From contig JANXZZ010000037.1 in the NCBI GenBank assembly GCA_025355245.1, positions 39,338-103,337 of the forward strand: a stretch of 64,000 bases of DNA. The letters run 5' to 3'. This document shows, piece after piece, positions 26,155 through 35,613 of the stretch. The stretch's first letter is position 1; each line of letters opens with the position of its first letter. This stretch comes from Pseudomonadota bacterium. GTDB taxonomy: Bacteria > Pseudomonadota > Gammaproteobacteria > Steroidobacterales > Steroidobacteraceae. Below the pieces are notes generated by a model that was not told the origin of the DNA, ran no database searches, and saw nothing but the letters and a program-made list of their open reading frames with translations. Made by a program: the position numbers and the translations under genes.

Positions 26155-27833
26155 TTGCTCGTCCCCTGTGACTGTCGCGCCCCGTGGATCGCATCGACGT
26201 TGCGCGCGAACTCGAGTATCGCGGCGTGCGCGACGAAGAAGCCGAAGGCCGCGAAGGACAGATAGCCTACCCAATCCACCGGCGGCAGAGAAAGCCACTG
26301 GTAGCCGAGCCAGATCGCGACCGCGACGACCAGCAGCGACAGCGCGAGCGCCGCGACATACAGGGCCAGGTTGCGGAGCCGGCCCTGGAGTTCACCTTCC
26401 GAGGCGAGGCGAACCTCGATCAGCACGAGCGCTACAATCGCCGTGAGAACGGCGATCATCTGCAGGAGCTGGAATGCGGCCAGCAGGACAAGCACGATCG
26501 CCATCGCCGCGACCCACAGCGTCGTCGGCAGACGGCCGATGATCGCGGCAATCAACGATCGCGCGGCCGGCGAGAGTTCGAACGGCCCGCGGCTCCCGGG
26601 ACGCCCCACGCTGATCCATGACTGGCGCTTGAGGAAGATGGCCGCCAGAACCCAGAGCACCATCAGGTCGAAGACGTAGTAGCCGAGCCGCCGGCTGCGA
26701 AATTCCTTGCGGATCTTGGGGTGCCCGTCGAAGGCCAGCAGGTTGTCGAGCGCGACCGCGTGGTAATAGACGCCCGGCAGCCGCGTGTGCAGCGGCGTCG
26801 TCATGAGGTCGCCGCCGCCGCGAAAATTCCCGCCGACGAAGACGAAGGAACCTTCCATGAGGTTGAACAACTCCTCGTTCCTGAGCCCGAACGATGCGTC
26901 CTCCGTGGGACTCAGGAGCGCACTCGCGAACAACGTGGCGACGGGCGGGCACTGCGTCTCGCGCGGCAGTGGTTTCTTGAAGAGGACCGCCTGAGTGACC
27001 GAAGGGACCTGGTCGCACCGGGCTTCCGACCATCGCTGGTTGAAGGGATCGCCTTCGGGTGACCATGCGAGTTCGAAGCCGGCGTCTACGGAGCGCTCGC
27101 GCGTCAGGCGGTCTACGCAGGTGGCGGAGTCCTTGGTGGAATCGCAGAACATGCGCACGGCGGCACTGCTGACCCCGGAACCCGGCGCGTCCTTGGGAAG
27201 CCGGTCCTCGAACGGGTAACGACGGTTGACGAAGTCCGTCGTGTCGATCTGCAGGCGCACCGAGACGGGCGTCAGTACGTGCGCGGCGTCGAGCGCAGGT
27301 CCCGAGCCGGCGCGGCAATCGCCTGCATCGAGGTTCGACAAATCGTCGCTTCGCGTCACCGCAACGTAAGTCGCGGTACCCGCCTCGTGCAGGCTCTGCG
27401 CCGCCTGTAGCAACGCGCAGGTGGCACTCTGCGAGGCGCGATCGATCAGCAGGAAGTCGAGCATGACCGCGCGCGGCTTGAGCACCGCGAGCTCACCGAG
27501 CAGCTGTGCGTGGAAGTCCACCGGTACCGGCCAGCGCGCTCCCCGCAGCGCGAGCGCGTCGTCGTCGACCAGCATGACGACGACCCGCGGACGTGAGCCG
27601 GGCGTCGGCTTGGCCTCCGGCGCCAGCCGCGGATAGAGCCAGCTCGCGTTACCGAACCAGGCGTAGACGAGATCCTGCGAGAACCGGTGACCGACGCTCA
27701 TCGCGCCGAGCGGGTTGAAATTCAGGAAGAACAGCGCGACCGCTGCAAGTAGCAGACTTTCAAGGATAACCCCCCGGCCCGCCGAGACCGCCGGCGGCTT
27801 CACCGAGGCGGGCGCTGTCTTGGGGGCGGTCAT
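26151..27833 (-). CDS. CHASE2-domain membrane protein without an output domain
   Basis: The 560-residue protein has one N-terminal span (VILESLLLAAVALFFLNF), a large extracytoplasmic CHASE2-type sensor (DLVYAWFG, VVVMLVDDDALA, RAVMLDFLLID, GVYYHAVALDNLL) and a C-terminal cluster of about four to five spans. CHASE2 normally feeds a kinase, cyclase or phosphatase; here no cytoplasmic enzyme follows, only a short tail. It may instead signal to, or anchor, the exported caspase encoded downstream. The ATG at 27833 is taken because it places the first span near the N-terminus. It is coupled by a GTGA overlap to the next gene and divergent from the second caspase gene. Confidence 0.8.
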   Translation of the reverse strand: MTAPKTAPASVKPPAVSAGRGVILESLLLAAVALFFLNFNPLGAMSVGHRFSQDLVYAWFGNASWLYPRLAPEAKPTPGSRPRVVVMLVDDDALALRGARWPVPVDFHAQLLGELAVLKPRAVMLDFLLIDRASQSATCALLQAAQSLHEAGTATYVAVTRSDDLSNLDAGDCRAGSGPALDAAHVLTPVSVRLQIDTTDFVNRRYPFEDRLPKDAPGSGVSSAAVRMFCDSTKDSATCVDRLTRERSVDAGFELAWSPEGDPFNQRWSEARCDQVPSVTQAVLFKKPLPRETQCPPVATLFASALLSPTEDASFGLRNEELFNLMEGSFVFVGGNFRGGGDLMTTPLHTRLPGVYYHAVALDNLLAFDGHPKIRKEFRSRRLGYYVFDLMVLWVLAAIFLKRQSWISVGRPGSRGPFELSPAARSLIAAIIGRLPTTLWVAAMAIVLVLLAAFQLLQMIAVLTAIVALVLIEVRLASEGELQGRLRNLALYVAALALSLLVVAVAIWLGYQWLSLPPVDWVGYLSFAAFGFFVAHAAILEFARNVDAIHGARQSQGTSK

Positions 27834-27957
27834 CGCATGCCCCGGTTCGCCCGCCGCTTCGGGTGGCCCCCGCGGCACGGCGATCGATCGGATGACGTCG
27901 CGGATGACATGACGCTGCGCCGCATTCCCGGGGCCCGAAAGTTTGCCGGATATTGGA

Positions 27958-27985
27958 TTGACACTGAGGAATGCTGTCGTATGCT
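27958..27985 (+). promoter_or_regulatory. Sigma-70-like promoter for the second caspase gene
   Basis: TTGACA (27958-27963), a 16-base spacer and TATGCT (27980-27985). Transcription from here would give a leader of about 200 bases before the TTG start at 28195. It lies in the 360-base divergent region shared with the CHASE2 gene, where no gene was recognised. Confidence 0.6.
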
Positions 27986-28194
27986 GATCCTGGACACAAG
28001 AACACTCGGCGTCGCATTCGGGGGTGCGGTCGGGTGCGCTGGGCGGCGGGGCCCGGGAGCTCTCCTACGACTCACAAGTCTGCGCCCCGCTAGTGCTGGG
28101 TCGGCGGCCGGTCGTCGCACGGTTCCCTGCCAGCCCCTTCCCACGTGCACGCGGCGCAAGCGCCGCGCTCCATTTTCTTAAGGGAGTCGTACCG

Positions 28195-29583
28195 TTGAAC
28201 ACCAGGCCCTGGACATACGTCGCCGTCGCCGCTCTTGCGCTGCTCCTCGGGAATCCGGTGTTCGCCGGATCCAAGGCGCTGTTGATCGGCGTCGGCAAGT
28301 ACGAGCTTCCCAACAACGACCTGCCGGGCATCGATCTCGACATCGAGAACATGAAGCACGTGTCGAAGATCATGGGCTTCCAGCCGAATGAAATTAAGGT
28401 CCTCTTCGACGATCAAGCGACCTACGCGGGCGTCAAGGCGGCGCTCGCGGGTTGGCTGCGCGACGGCGTCGGGCCGGATGACCGCGTCCTCATCTATTTC
28501 AGCGGTCATGGCACGCGCGTTCCCGACCCACGACCGAATGCCACCTCGCCGCTCGACGATGCGCTCGTCATGCACGACGTGAAGACGACCCGGATAAACG
28601 GCAAGGCAAGCCTGGCCAACGTCCTGCTCGGCTACGAATTCGGCGACGCTCTGGCGGCGATCCCGAGCAAGCACATTCTGGTGCTGGTCGATGCGTGCCA
28701 CAGCGGTACCGCGACGCGCACCCTGTCGCTCGGCAATCGTCGGCTGGGCGACGGTCACGGAGCTGTCAAGTACTTCCATTGGGACGGTGCCCCCAGCGGC
28801 GGCGCGACGCGCGGGCTGCACGTGCACACGGGCAACGAGAACTACGCTGCGGTATCCGCTGCCCGCGACGATGAATACGCCCTCGCGACCGAACACGGCG
28901 GGCTCTTCACGCTCGCGGTCCTCGACACGATCGACGACGCCTCGCGCAGCGCGAAGCGGCCGACCGTCGCCGACCTGCGCGCCGCAACGACGGTGTACAT
29001 CGAGAAGCACACCGACGAGCAGTCCCGGCACCACCCGGTGGCCGATGGCAGCAAGGCCCTCATCGATAGCCAGCTGCCATTGGTACCACTGCGCAACGGT
29101 AACGGCCCGACGTGGGCCGCGTTGGACGCACTCGCAAAGAAAGGCGAGATGCTGACGGTGAAGGCCGGCGCCTCAGAGCTTCGCGTGGGTGACGAGATCG
29201 TGCTCACTGCCGTCGTGCCGCGCTCGGGCTTCCTCAACGTCGTCGCGATCGACAGCCAGGATCGAGCGACGGTGCTCTATCCGAACCAGTTTTCGCCGAG
29301 CAACGACGTGGTCGCGAGCACGTTCGAGTTCCCCTCGCCGAGCATGGGCTTTGTGCTCAGGGCGACGGAGCCGGTCGGGCCGACGCTCGTGGTCGCGTTC
29401 CTAACGGACAAGAAGGTTAACCTGCTCGACCTCGGCGTCGAAGGCCGGGACGCGGCCGGCAAGATGGAATCGACCTTCACCGAGGTGAACACGATGGCGA
29501 CGCGCGCGCTCAGCGTTGAGGCGCGACACCAGGGCTTTGCTGCCGGCACCGTGACGATCAACGTCAAGCCCGCGGGCAACTAG
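28195..29583 (+). CDS. Exported caspase-family protein with C-terminal DUF4384-like domain
   Basis: With the TTG at 28195 as start, the 462-residue protein opens with a signal peptide ending near NPVFAG. The caspase domain has KALLIGVGKYELP, the catalytic His105 in YFSGHGTRVP and Cys168 in VLVDACHSGTA, both intact. From about residue 315 a DUF4384-like region follows (LRVGDEIVLTAVVPRSGFLNVV, then ATVLYPNQFSPSNDVVAS), a beta domain common in exported caspases. AGGGAG eight bases before the TTG decides the start; a longer in-frame form lacks a ribosome-binding site and hides the signal peptide. Followed by an exported protein gene on the same strand after 73 bases. Confidence 0.85.
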   Translation: MNTRPWTYVAVAALALLLGNPVFAGSKALLIGVGKYELPNNDLPGIDLDIENMKHVSKIMGFQPNEIKVLFDDQATYAGVKAALAGWLRDGVGPDDRVLIYFSGHGTRVPDPRPNATSPLDDALVMHDVKTTRINGKASLANVLLGYEFGDALAAIPSKHILVLVDACHSGTATRTLSLGNRRLGDGHGAVKYFHWDGAPSGGATRGLHVHTGNENYAAVSAARDDEYALATEHGGLFTLAVLDTIDDASRSAKRPTVADLRAATTVYIEKHTDEQSRHHPVADGSKALIDSQLPLVPLRNGNGPTWAALDALAKKGEMLTVKAGASELRVGDEIVLTAVVPRSGFLNVVAIDSQDRATVLYPNQFSPSNDVVASTFEFPSPSMGFVLRATEPVGPTLVVAFLTDKKVNLLDLGVEGRDAAGKMESTFTEVNTMATRALSVEARHQGFAAGTVTINVKPAGN

Positions 29584-29656
29584 TTTGCGCTTCCGGGTCC
29601 GCGCCAGTGCGAGGCCGCGGGGCCGAATCGCCGGCTTCTCCCACCCAAGGCGAGAC

Positions 29657-30616
29657 ATGAGCAGAGCGCGAACCTCGATACTGGCCGTCGGCGTAATGAG
29701 CGCGCTTGGCGCTGCGCCGACCGCGACTGCGGAATCGGTGGTGATCCCGCTCGCGCCGACGCAAACCGAACTCGTGATGATCGAGGGCCGCGATGCCGCG
29801 CGCTCGCTCCTCGACCGGCGCCTCAAGCTCGTCGACCCCGACGGTGCGTCCGAGCGTGATCTCCTCGCCTTTTGCTCGAACGGCGAGCCGCAGCGAACCG
29901 CGGCCGACAAGGGGCTGCTCACCGAATTCCTCGGCCAGATCCTGAGCCTCACGCTCGAGAAGGTCGCGGACAAGATACGCACGGAGATGGGCAAGTACAG
30001 CGCGCTTTCGGAGCGTACCGTGCGGATCGATTACTACCGCGGCGTCCCTTCCTCGCAAGGCGCGGGGCGTCTCGACAGCCGCTACCAGTGCGTGCGCTTC
30101 GTCCGTATCGCGCCGGAGTCGCCGAACGGCTCCGAGGTCGCGCTCGATTTCGTGGCGGGCATCGGTCTTGATTCCGGGCGGGACGCGATCGTGCTGCGAC
30201 CCTTGCGCCTTTACGTGAGCAAGACCGCGGCGCGCAGCGCTACCGGCAAATACGGCGTGGCTATCTCCCTGCACGCGGATGCCGTGTGGCGCGATGCAAG
30301 TGTCGGCCATTCGGCGACGGTCTTCGAGCAGACGATAGCGTCGGAACCGATCGACCTCACGACCGGTCCGTACCTCAAGTACTACCCCGTCGATCCTATG
30401 AGCGGGCATCGCGTGCCGATCGTGCCGATTTCGGCCGATATCGACCACACGAAGGACTTCGGTCGCGTGGATTTGACACTGGGTGCGGCCGAAATCGGCA
30501 CGCCGCCAGCGGCGCTCGCGCTCCTCGCGCAGCTATTCCCATTGACGACCGAGCGCCGCGCGCGCCTCATGATCGAAGCGGCCATCATTTCGAGCCTGCC
30601 GATCCCCTCGCCCTGA
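29657..30616 (+). CDS. Exported protein downstream of caspase gene, unknown function
   Basis: No family recognised. The 319 residues begin with a signal peptide (MSRARTSILAVGVMSALGAA to about TATAES). A helical stretch (LGQILSLTLEKVADKIRTEMGKY) is followed by what look like alternating strands (DSRYQCVRFVRI, AIVLRPLRLYVSKTA, GVAISLHADAVWRD). The ATG at 29657 is preceded by AGGCGAGA; a longer start is unsupported. It lies 73 bases after the DUF4384-type caspase gene and probably shares its transcript. Convergent with the next exported protein gene. Confidence 0.65.
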   Translation: MSRARTSILAVGVMSALGAAPTATAESVVIPLAPTQTELVMIEGRDAARSLLDRRLKLVDPDGASERDLLAFCSNGEPQRTAADKGLLTEFLGQILSLTLEKVADKIRTEMGKYSALSERTVRIDYYRGVPSSQGAGRLDSRYQCVRFVRIAPESPNGSEVALDFVAGIGLDSGRDAIVLRPLRLYVSKTAARSATGKYGVAISLHADAVWRDASVGHSATVFEQTIASEPIDLTTGPYLKYYPVDPMSGHRVPIVPISADIDHTKDFGRVDLTLGAAEIGTPPAALALLAQLFPLTTERRARLMIEAAIISSLPIPSP

Positions 30617-30676
30617 GCGCGAGCGAATACGTGCTGGCGCCGCAAGGCGACACAGCCGGTCCGCGCGATGCCGCCG

Positions 30677-31900
30677 CTAGTTCGAGCCGTCGCCGTGAAC
30701 GACCTGCTGGCGGGTCCAATTCCCCGGTAGCGTCCCGTTGGGATTCGCGTTGGCATCGTTGGTCTGGTAGCTGGCCTTGCCGGAGCTGTCGACCCAGGTC
30801 GCGTTGTAGCCGCTCGCGACCTTGCTGACCTGCCCGGTATGCGGGTCGCGGACGGTCTGCTGGTCGAGCGAGTAGTCGACCCAGTCCTGGGCGATGGCGT
30901 GGTTCGAGTTGGCCACCTGTGCCGCCCGCGCCATGGAAAGGTCGGTACCGCGCTGCATCGTCGACAGGAACTGCTCGTGCATCCGCTGGCGCACGGCCTG
31001 GTCGTGGTTGAACTGCGCCGCGCTCGCAGCTAGCTGCGCCGCGCCCTGCTGGGCGATCTGCTGCACCATCTGCTCCCCCTGGCGCTGGTTTCGCTGGAGC
31101 CATGCCTGTTCCCAGGCTGCATTGGGGCTGGCACCGATCGCACCGGACGCAATCGTGGCGAGCACGCGGGGGAAACGGTCCTCGGGAGCGACCGTATAGC
31201 GGACACCCGCGTTGCACTTCGCGGTGGTCGTGGGCGGCCGGTCCGGGACACCGCGCAGCCCCGATTTCATGCCTGGAAGATACGACTCCATGCAATCAAC
31301 AGTGGCCTGCAGGAGGCCCTTCATCACGAAGCTGCCGTTCTTGAAGCGGACGATCGCGCGCGCGAGTTCGCGGGTCTGATGCGGAGGCTTGATACCGCTC
31401 GCGGCGTATTTCGGGGCGTACACGGCGGCGGCGTCCGCGAAGTTTTTTTGCGCACGTGCGTTCTCTTCGGCGGGCACCGGCGCGTCAGCCACGTACTCCA
31501 CCTTCAGCGTGGACGAAAGGAATTTCAGAAACTGCTGCGCCGACACCCCTTCCTTGAGCGGCAGGCAGTCCTTGTTGCTCGGGAGGCCGGGGCCGCTGCC
31601 CCACGACCAGCCGAGCGTCGGCATCCGCTCCACGAAGCTGAGTCCGTCCGGACTCGTCAACCGAAACACCTGGAACGGAACTCCGACGCACTGGCCGCCC
31701 TGGCCGAGCGTGCCCTGGAAATGCCAGTCCGCTGGAACGCGAACGTCGAACGCGACCATGCCGTTTAGCGTCGGGTCGGTGATGTGCTCGGTCCGGACGT
31801 CGCCCGCCGCCGCTGGGCGGCACCAGCAGAACGACGAAACGATGAACGTGGCTGCGACGGCATTCAGGCGGACCCGAGCCGTGGAATCAACTAGTGACAT
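30677..31900 (-). CDS. Exported protein of unknown function, helical C-terminal half
   Basis: No family recognised. The 407-residue product has a signal peptide (ATFIVSSFCWCRPAAAG). An N-terminal globular part (MVAFDVRVPADWHFQGTLG) has the look of a fold that binds a hydrophobic ligand, but this is weak. Residues about 265-335 form a Gln/Ala-rich helical segment (QRQGEQMVQQIAQQGAAQLA), and the tail repeats short motifs around DPHTGQV and WVDSSGKA. GAGGTGAGGG precedes the ATG. It lies on the same strand as the DUF900 hydrolase gene, about 100 bases downstream, and so probably in the same unit. Confidence 0.65.
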   Translation of the reverse strand: MSLVDSTARVRLNAVAATFIVSSFCWCRPAAAGDVRTEHITDPTLNGMVAFDVRVPADWHFQGTLGQGGQCVGVPFQVFRLTSPDGLSFVERMPTLGWSWGSGPGLPSNKDCLPLKEGVSAQQFLKFLSSTLKVEYVADAPVPAEENARAQKNFADAAAVYAPKYAASGIKPPHQTRELARAIVRFKNGSFVMKGLLQATVDCMESYLPGMKSGLRGVPDRPPTTTAKCNAGVRYTVAPEDRFPRVLATIASGAIGASPNAAWEQAWLQRNQRQGEQMVQQIAQQGAAQLAASAAQFNHDQAVRQRMHEQFLSTMQRGTDLSMARAAQVANSNHAIAQDWVDYSLDQQTVRDPHTGQVSKVASGYNATWVDSSGKASYQTNDANANPNGTLPGNWTRQQVVHGDGSN

Positions 31901-32001
31901 GCGTCCCTCACCTCAGATTGGACCGACGCCGACCCACGCGCCGGGCGAGCGATGCGGCAGAGGAAACGGCCGAAGCATCCCCTGCACGGCGCACCGGTTC
32001 A

Positions 32002-33507
32002 TCAGTGACCGCGGAACCGCCAGTAGAGGCCGACCGCCGCATCGCGGACGCGCTCGAGCGCAAAATGCTCGCGCTCCTCGGGCGGCAGGCTCTTGCGGAT
32101 CACGTACATGAGGTCGGACATCACTGTGTCGCTGTCCCCGAAGTAGGAATGGCCGAGGAATTCCGTGCTCACGGCCGATGCGTCCACCGTGTCGAGACCC
32201 TTCAGCACCACGATGTCCTTGCCGCTCTCGCCCAAGCGCACGTAGCCGCCATGTACGCCGCGCGAGGCGGCGAGCGCCTTGTCGTTGCTCGAAGCGTAGA
32301 GAGTGACCCGCGGACCGACGCCAAGGATAGCCGGTGCGATCTCGCGCTTGAACACGTCCGCATCGATGTCAGGCGCCGCCAGCACGATCTGCTTGAACGG
32401 CAGTCGCTTGGCCGGATCGTCGGCCAGCAGCGCCTTGAAACCGCGCGTGAATACGCGATTGCCCATGCTGTGGGCGACCACGTAGATCGGGGTGTTCGAG
32501 GCCAGGGTCGCGAGCGAGGCCAGCACGTCCTTCATGTCCGGCACCGACCACTCGGCGGCCTGCTCGTCGACGGTGTACTCGACCGTCGATGCGCGCGAGG
32601 GCCACGAGAAGAGGACCGTCGATCCGCCGAACTTGAGGTCGAACGCGAGCTGCGCCGCGCGTCGCGCGGCGTCGGAAAAGCTCGAGTTATAGCCGTGCAC
32701 GAACACGAGGATGCCCGGATTGCCGAGCTCGGTTGCGTGCTTGGCGACGTCGGCCCGCCAACTGGCGAGGTTCAGAACCTTGAGCGACTGGACCATGACG
32801 TGCTTGTCGGGATCCGCGGTGAACTCGAGCCGCAGGATCGAAGGCGCCTCGAGCTGGCCGACCTCGTGGGTCTTAGGCAACGCGACGTTGACGATGCCGT
32901 AGGCGAGCGCGCCGCGGTCGCCGCCGAAATGCGCGTCGGGCGAGGAATCGCCCGTCGCCTTGCGGTTCGTCGCATAGAAGACGCGCACGACGTGGTATCG
33001 CAATTTCCCGCTCGAATCGACGACCGGCTCGCCGACGTCGGGCGTGCCGTCCTTGAAGTCCTTGGTGTGCGCAAGCGCCGGACGGGCGGGTATCGCCGTT
33101 GCGAGCACCCGATCGAGGACGGGCATAGCGCCTCTGCCGACGCCCTGGGCCACTTCCGTCTCAAGGTCGGGCGCCTGCTCCGCCGTCAGGGACAGCGCAA
33201 TATCCTGCTCGGCGGCAACGGTCTCGCCGCACAGTTCCGGGTCGAAGGGCGCCCCGTAGACCTCCTCCGCGCTCCCACCCCAATAGCGCCGATTGGCGAG
33301 CACCGCGCCGAGACGCGCCGCGAAATGCGTGACGTCCACGCCATCGACCTTGAGCCTGAGTCGCGCGGTGCGGGTCTCATCGAGGGACGTACCGCGCACG
33401 CACAGATCGAAGCTCGCGGCGCGGGCGCTCGGCAGTGCGATCACCGAAGCAATCAGCAGCAGCGCGGCGAGCGTCAATCGCGCACGGGGGCGAGCATCAA
33501 TCGACAT
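32002..33507 (-). CDS. Exported DUF900-type alpha/beta hydrolase
   Basis: The 501-residue protein has a signal peptide (LTLAALLLIASVIALPSARA). A middle region has VRVFYATNRK, the usual opening of DUF900 hydrolases, and the alpha/beta-hydrolase core follows. The oxyanion-hole motif is VFVHGYNSSFSDA near residue 270. The nucleophile Ser347 is in VVAHSMGNRV, and a late His is plausible in FLGHSYFGDS. It should be a periplasmic or secreted esterase or lipase of unknown substrate. First gene of a minus-strand pair with the helical exported protein; divergent from the M20 peptidase. Confidence 0.82.
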   Translation of the reverse strand: MSIDARPRARLTLAALLLIASVIALPSARAASFDLCVRGTSLDETRTARLRLKVDGVDVTHFAARLGAVLANRRYWGGSAEEVYGAPFDPELCGETVAAEQDIALSLTAEQAPDLETEVAQGVGRGAMPVLDRVLATAIPARPALAHTKDFKDGTPDVGEPVVDSSGKLRYHVVRVFYATNRKATGDSSPDAHFGGDRGALAYGIVNVALPKTHEVGQLEAPSILRLEFTADPDKHVMVQSLKVLNLASWRADVAKHATELGNPGILVFVHGYNSSFSDAARRAAQLAFDLKFGGSTVLFSWPSRASTVEYTVDEQAAEWSVPDMKDVLASLATLASNTPIYVVAHSMGNRVFTRGFKALLADDPAKRLPFKQIVLAAPDIDADVFKREIAPAILGVGPRVTLYASSNDKALAASRGVHGGYVRLGESGKDIVVLKGLDTVDASAVSTEFLGHSYFGDSDTVMSDLMYVIRKSLPPEEREHFALERVRDAAVGLYWRFRGH

Positions 33508-33884
33508 GAACGGCTCCGGTCAGGCGGCTTCGGACCGGGCGGAATGGCGCCGGACCCATCGCAGGGTAGCCGGAGTGCCAGACGGTTGCAGCGGATTCCG
33601 GCGTCCGTCGCGCCGAGACCTAAGCGCGCGGCCGGCCGGTGCCGAGCGCAATTTCCCTCGTCCAATCAATGCGTTGAAAAGCGCTGCCGCGATGCGGCAG
33701 TGGCGCGTCGAGCCGCTCGCCGCGGCATCGCCGGTCAGCGGCTCAGTCCGCGCCAGCCTTCGGTCCGTGGCTGCATTGTGCGGCGGGCTCCCCGCGCCGC
33801 GCCGCAACGTTGGGCCCCACCGGACGCCGTCCCCGCCCATAATCGGGCGCCAAATCGCCGCACGCCAACAACGAGGAGACGCCG
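33508..33884. other. Intergenic region between divergent hydrolase and M20 peptidase genes
   Basis: About 375 bases. I see no gene, repeat or clear operator in it. Promoters for both directions should lie here. Confidence 0.4.
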
Positions 33885-35339
33885 ATGCCCCGAGTCGCCA
33901 GCCGTGTTCACCGCCCTTCGTCGATAAGCAACCGCCCCGGCGCCTGCGTTGCGGTCCTGCTCGCTTTCGCCTCGGCGGCAGGCATCGCGGCAGCGCCCAG
34001 CGATGCGCGCGGCAGCGACGCGTTCGCACGCGAACTCCTGAAGCAGCTCATTGACCTCAACACGACGCACGCGCACGGCTCGACGATTGCGGCGAATGCG
34101 CTGGCCGAGCGCTTCCTCGCCGCCGGCTTTGCGCCGGGCGACGTCGTGACGCTCGCGCCTCCGGATCACCCGACGAAGGGCAACCTGGTCGTGCGGCTGC
34201 GTGGCAAGGGCCGCGGCGCCGCGGTTCTCTACATCGGCCACCTCGATGTCGTCGAGGCGAAGCCGGAGGACTGGAGCGTCGACCCGTTCAAGCTGACGCA
34301 GAAGGACGGCTGGTTCTACGGGCGCGGCACCATCGACATGAAGGGCCAGGACGCCGCGATGGCGGCAAGTCTCATTCGCCTTAAGCAGGAAGGATTCCGG
34401 CCGGAGCGCGACCTCATCGTCGCCTTCACGGCGGACGAGGAAAGCGAAGGCGACGCCAACGGCGTCGACTGGCTTCTCAAGACTCACCGCGACCTCATCG
34501 ACGCCGGCATCATCGTCAACCCGGACGGCGGCGAAGCGGGCATGAAAGGCGGCCGCAAACTCTACGTCGCCGTACAGACCAGCGAGAAGGTGTTTCTGAC
34601 CCTCGGCCTGACGGCGACCGACAAGGGCGGCCACAGCTCGCGGCCGACGACGGCGAACCCGATCTATCGACTCGCTGCGGCCCTCACGCGGCTCGGTCAG
34701 TTACGCTTTCCGACGCACCTGACCGAGACCACCAAACTCTATTTCGCGCGCCGCGCCGAGCTCGAAACCGGACAGCTGCAGGCCGACATGCGCGCGATCG
34801 CGGCCGGTGCGGCGGACGCCGCCGCAGTCGATCGACTGTCCGCGGATGTCGAGACCAACATCATGCTGCGCACCACCTGCACCGCGACCATGATGGACGG
34901 CGGCCACGCTGAGAACGCGCTGCCGCAGCGCGCGCGGGCCTCCGTGCAATGCCGCGTCATCCCCGGCGAATCCGCCGAGTCGGTCGCGAGGATCGTGCGC
35001 GACGCGATCTCCGAGCCCTCGATTGCGATCAGCACGATCACCGCCGCGCGGCCGAGTCCCGAGTCGGCGCCCAATGCTGCGCTGATTCGCGCGGTGGAAT
35101 CCGTCACGCACGAGCTTTGGCCGGGTGTGGTCGTGCTCCCCGAAATGTCGCCCGGGGCGACCGACAGTTCGCGTTCCCGTTCCGTCGGCATCCCGAGCTA
35201 CGGGATCGATGGCATGTTCGACGATCTCGACGACGGACGCGCGCACGGACGGGACGAGCGGATCGGCGAGACGGCGTTCGCGGACGAGTTCGAGTTCACG
35301 TACCGCCTGATGAAGCGGCTGGCAACCTCCCGCGACTGA
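33885..35339 (+). CDS. Exported M20-family metallopeptidase (carboxypeptidase type)
   Basis: The 484-residue enzyme has a signal peptide (CVAVLLAFASAAGIAAAPS) and the two-zinc M20 site. The first ligands are in YIGHLDVVEA, the bridging Asp in GRGTIDMKG and the catalytic Glu pair in TADEESEG. A further Asp is in NPDGGEAG, and the last His is in RAHGRDERI. All ligands appear intact. It probably removes C-terminal residues from peptides in the periplasm. GAGGAGACG lies just before the ATG. It is the first of several peptidases in the right half of the window. Confidence 0.9.
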   Translation: MPRVASRVHRPSSISNRPGACVAVLLAFASAAGIAAAPSDARGSDAFARELLKQLIDLNTTHAHGSTIAANALAERFLAAGFAPGDVVTLAPPDHPTKGNLVVRLRGKGRGAAVLYIGHLDVVEAKPEDWSVDPFKLTQKDGWFYGRGTIDMKGQDAAMAASLIRLKQEGFRPERDLIVAFTADEESEGDANGVDWLLKTHRDLIDAGIIVNPDGGEAGMKGGRKLYVAVQTSEKVFLTLGLTATDKGGHSSRPTTANPIYRLAAALTRLGQLRFPTHLTETTKLYFARRAELETGQLQADMRAIAAGAADAAAVDRLSADVETNIMLRTTCTATMMDGGHAENALPQRARASVQCRVIPGESAESVARIVRDAISEPSIAISTITAARPSPESAPNAALIRAVESVTHELWPGVVVLPEMSPGATDSSRSRSVGIPSYGIDGMFDDLDDGRAHGRDERIGETAFADEFEFTYRLMKRLATSRD

Positions 35340-35403
35340 AGCTGCGGCCGCGCGGCGTGCGCGCACGCCGCGGCGAGTGGCCGCAGTGCGCGACCGCACC
35401 TCG

Positions 35404-35540
35404 TCAGTCGGAAAGGCTGGTCGCGCCTCCGTAGCTCATCGCGTCACGCACCAACGCCGTCACGGCGTGCTCATGCGAGAGTGCCTGTTCGATGGGTGCG
35501 ATCCGGTCGCGCCGGTCCCGCCGATGAGGAGCACCCTCAC
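35404..35540 (-). pseudogene. Remnant of an NAD(P)-binding (NmrA/SDR-like) protein N-terminus
   Basis: From a GTG at 35540 the frame reads VRVLLIGGTGATG, the dinucleotide-binding start of atypical SDR/NmrA-like proteins. A one-base shift near 35500 then moves to a frame reading PIEQALSHEHAVTALVRD, which continues the same family pattern. It stops at 35404 after SYGGATSLSD, about 45 codons in total, where intact relatives run to about 200 or more. This is a frameshifted and truncated gene remnant in the gap between the M20 and M19 genes. Confidence 0.6.
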
Positions 35541-35613
35541 CCCGGATTTCCCGAAGCCACGATAAAACCGTAGGGCCGGATTCGCCACGCCGCCCACTGC
35601 GCCGGTGAAGCTT

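Noticed and set aside
23931-29583. Caspase genes as cytoplasmic abortive-infection effectors
   Set aside because: Both have N-terminal export signals before the caspase domain, so action on cytoplasmic targets is unlikely. An envelope role is preferred.
31894-33927. 677-codon plus-strand open frame
   Set aside because: It is the antisense of the DUF900 hydrolase gene. The minus strand has a signal peptide, the Ser nucleophile motif and family similarity; this frame is Arg/Val-rich noise.
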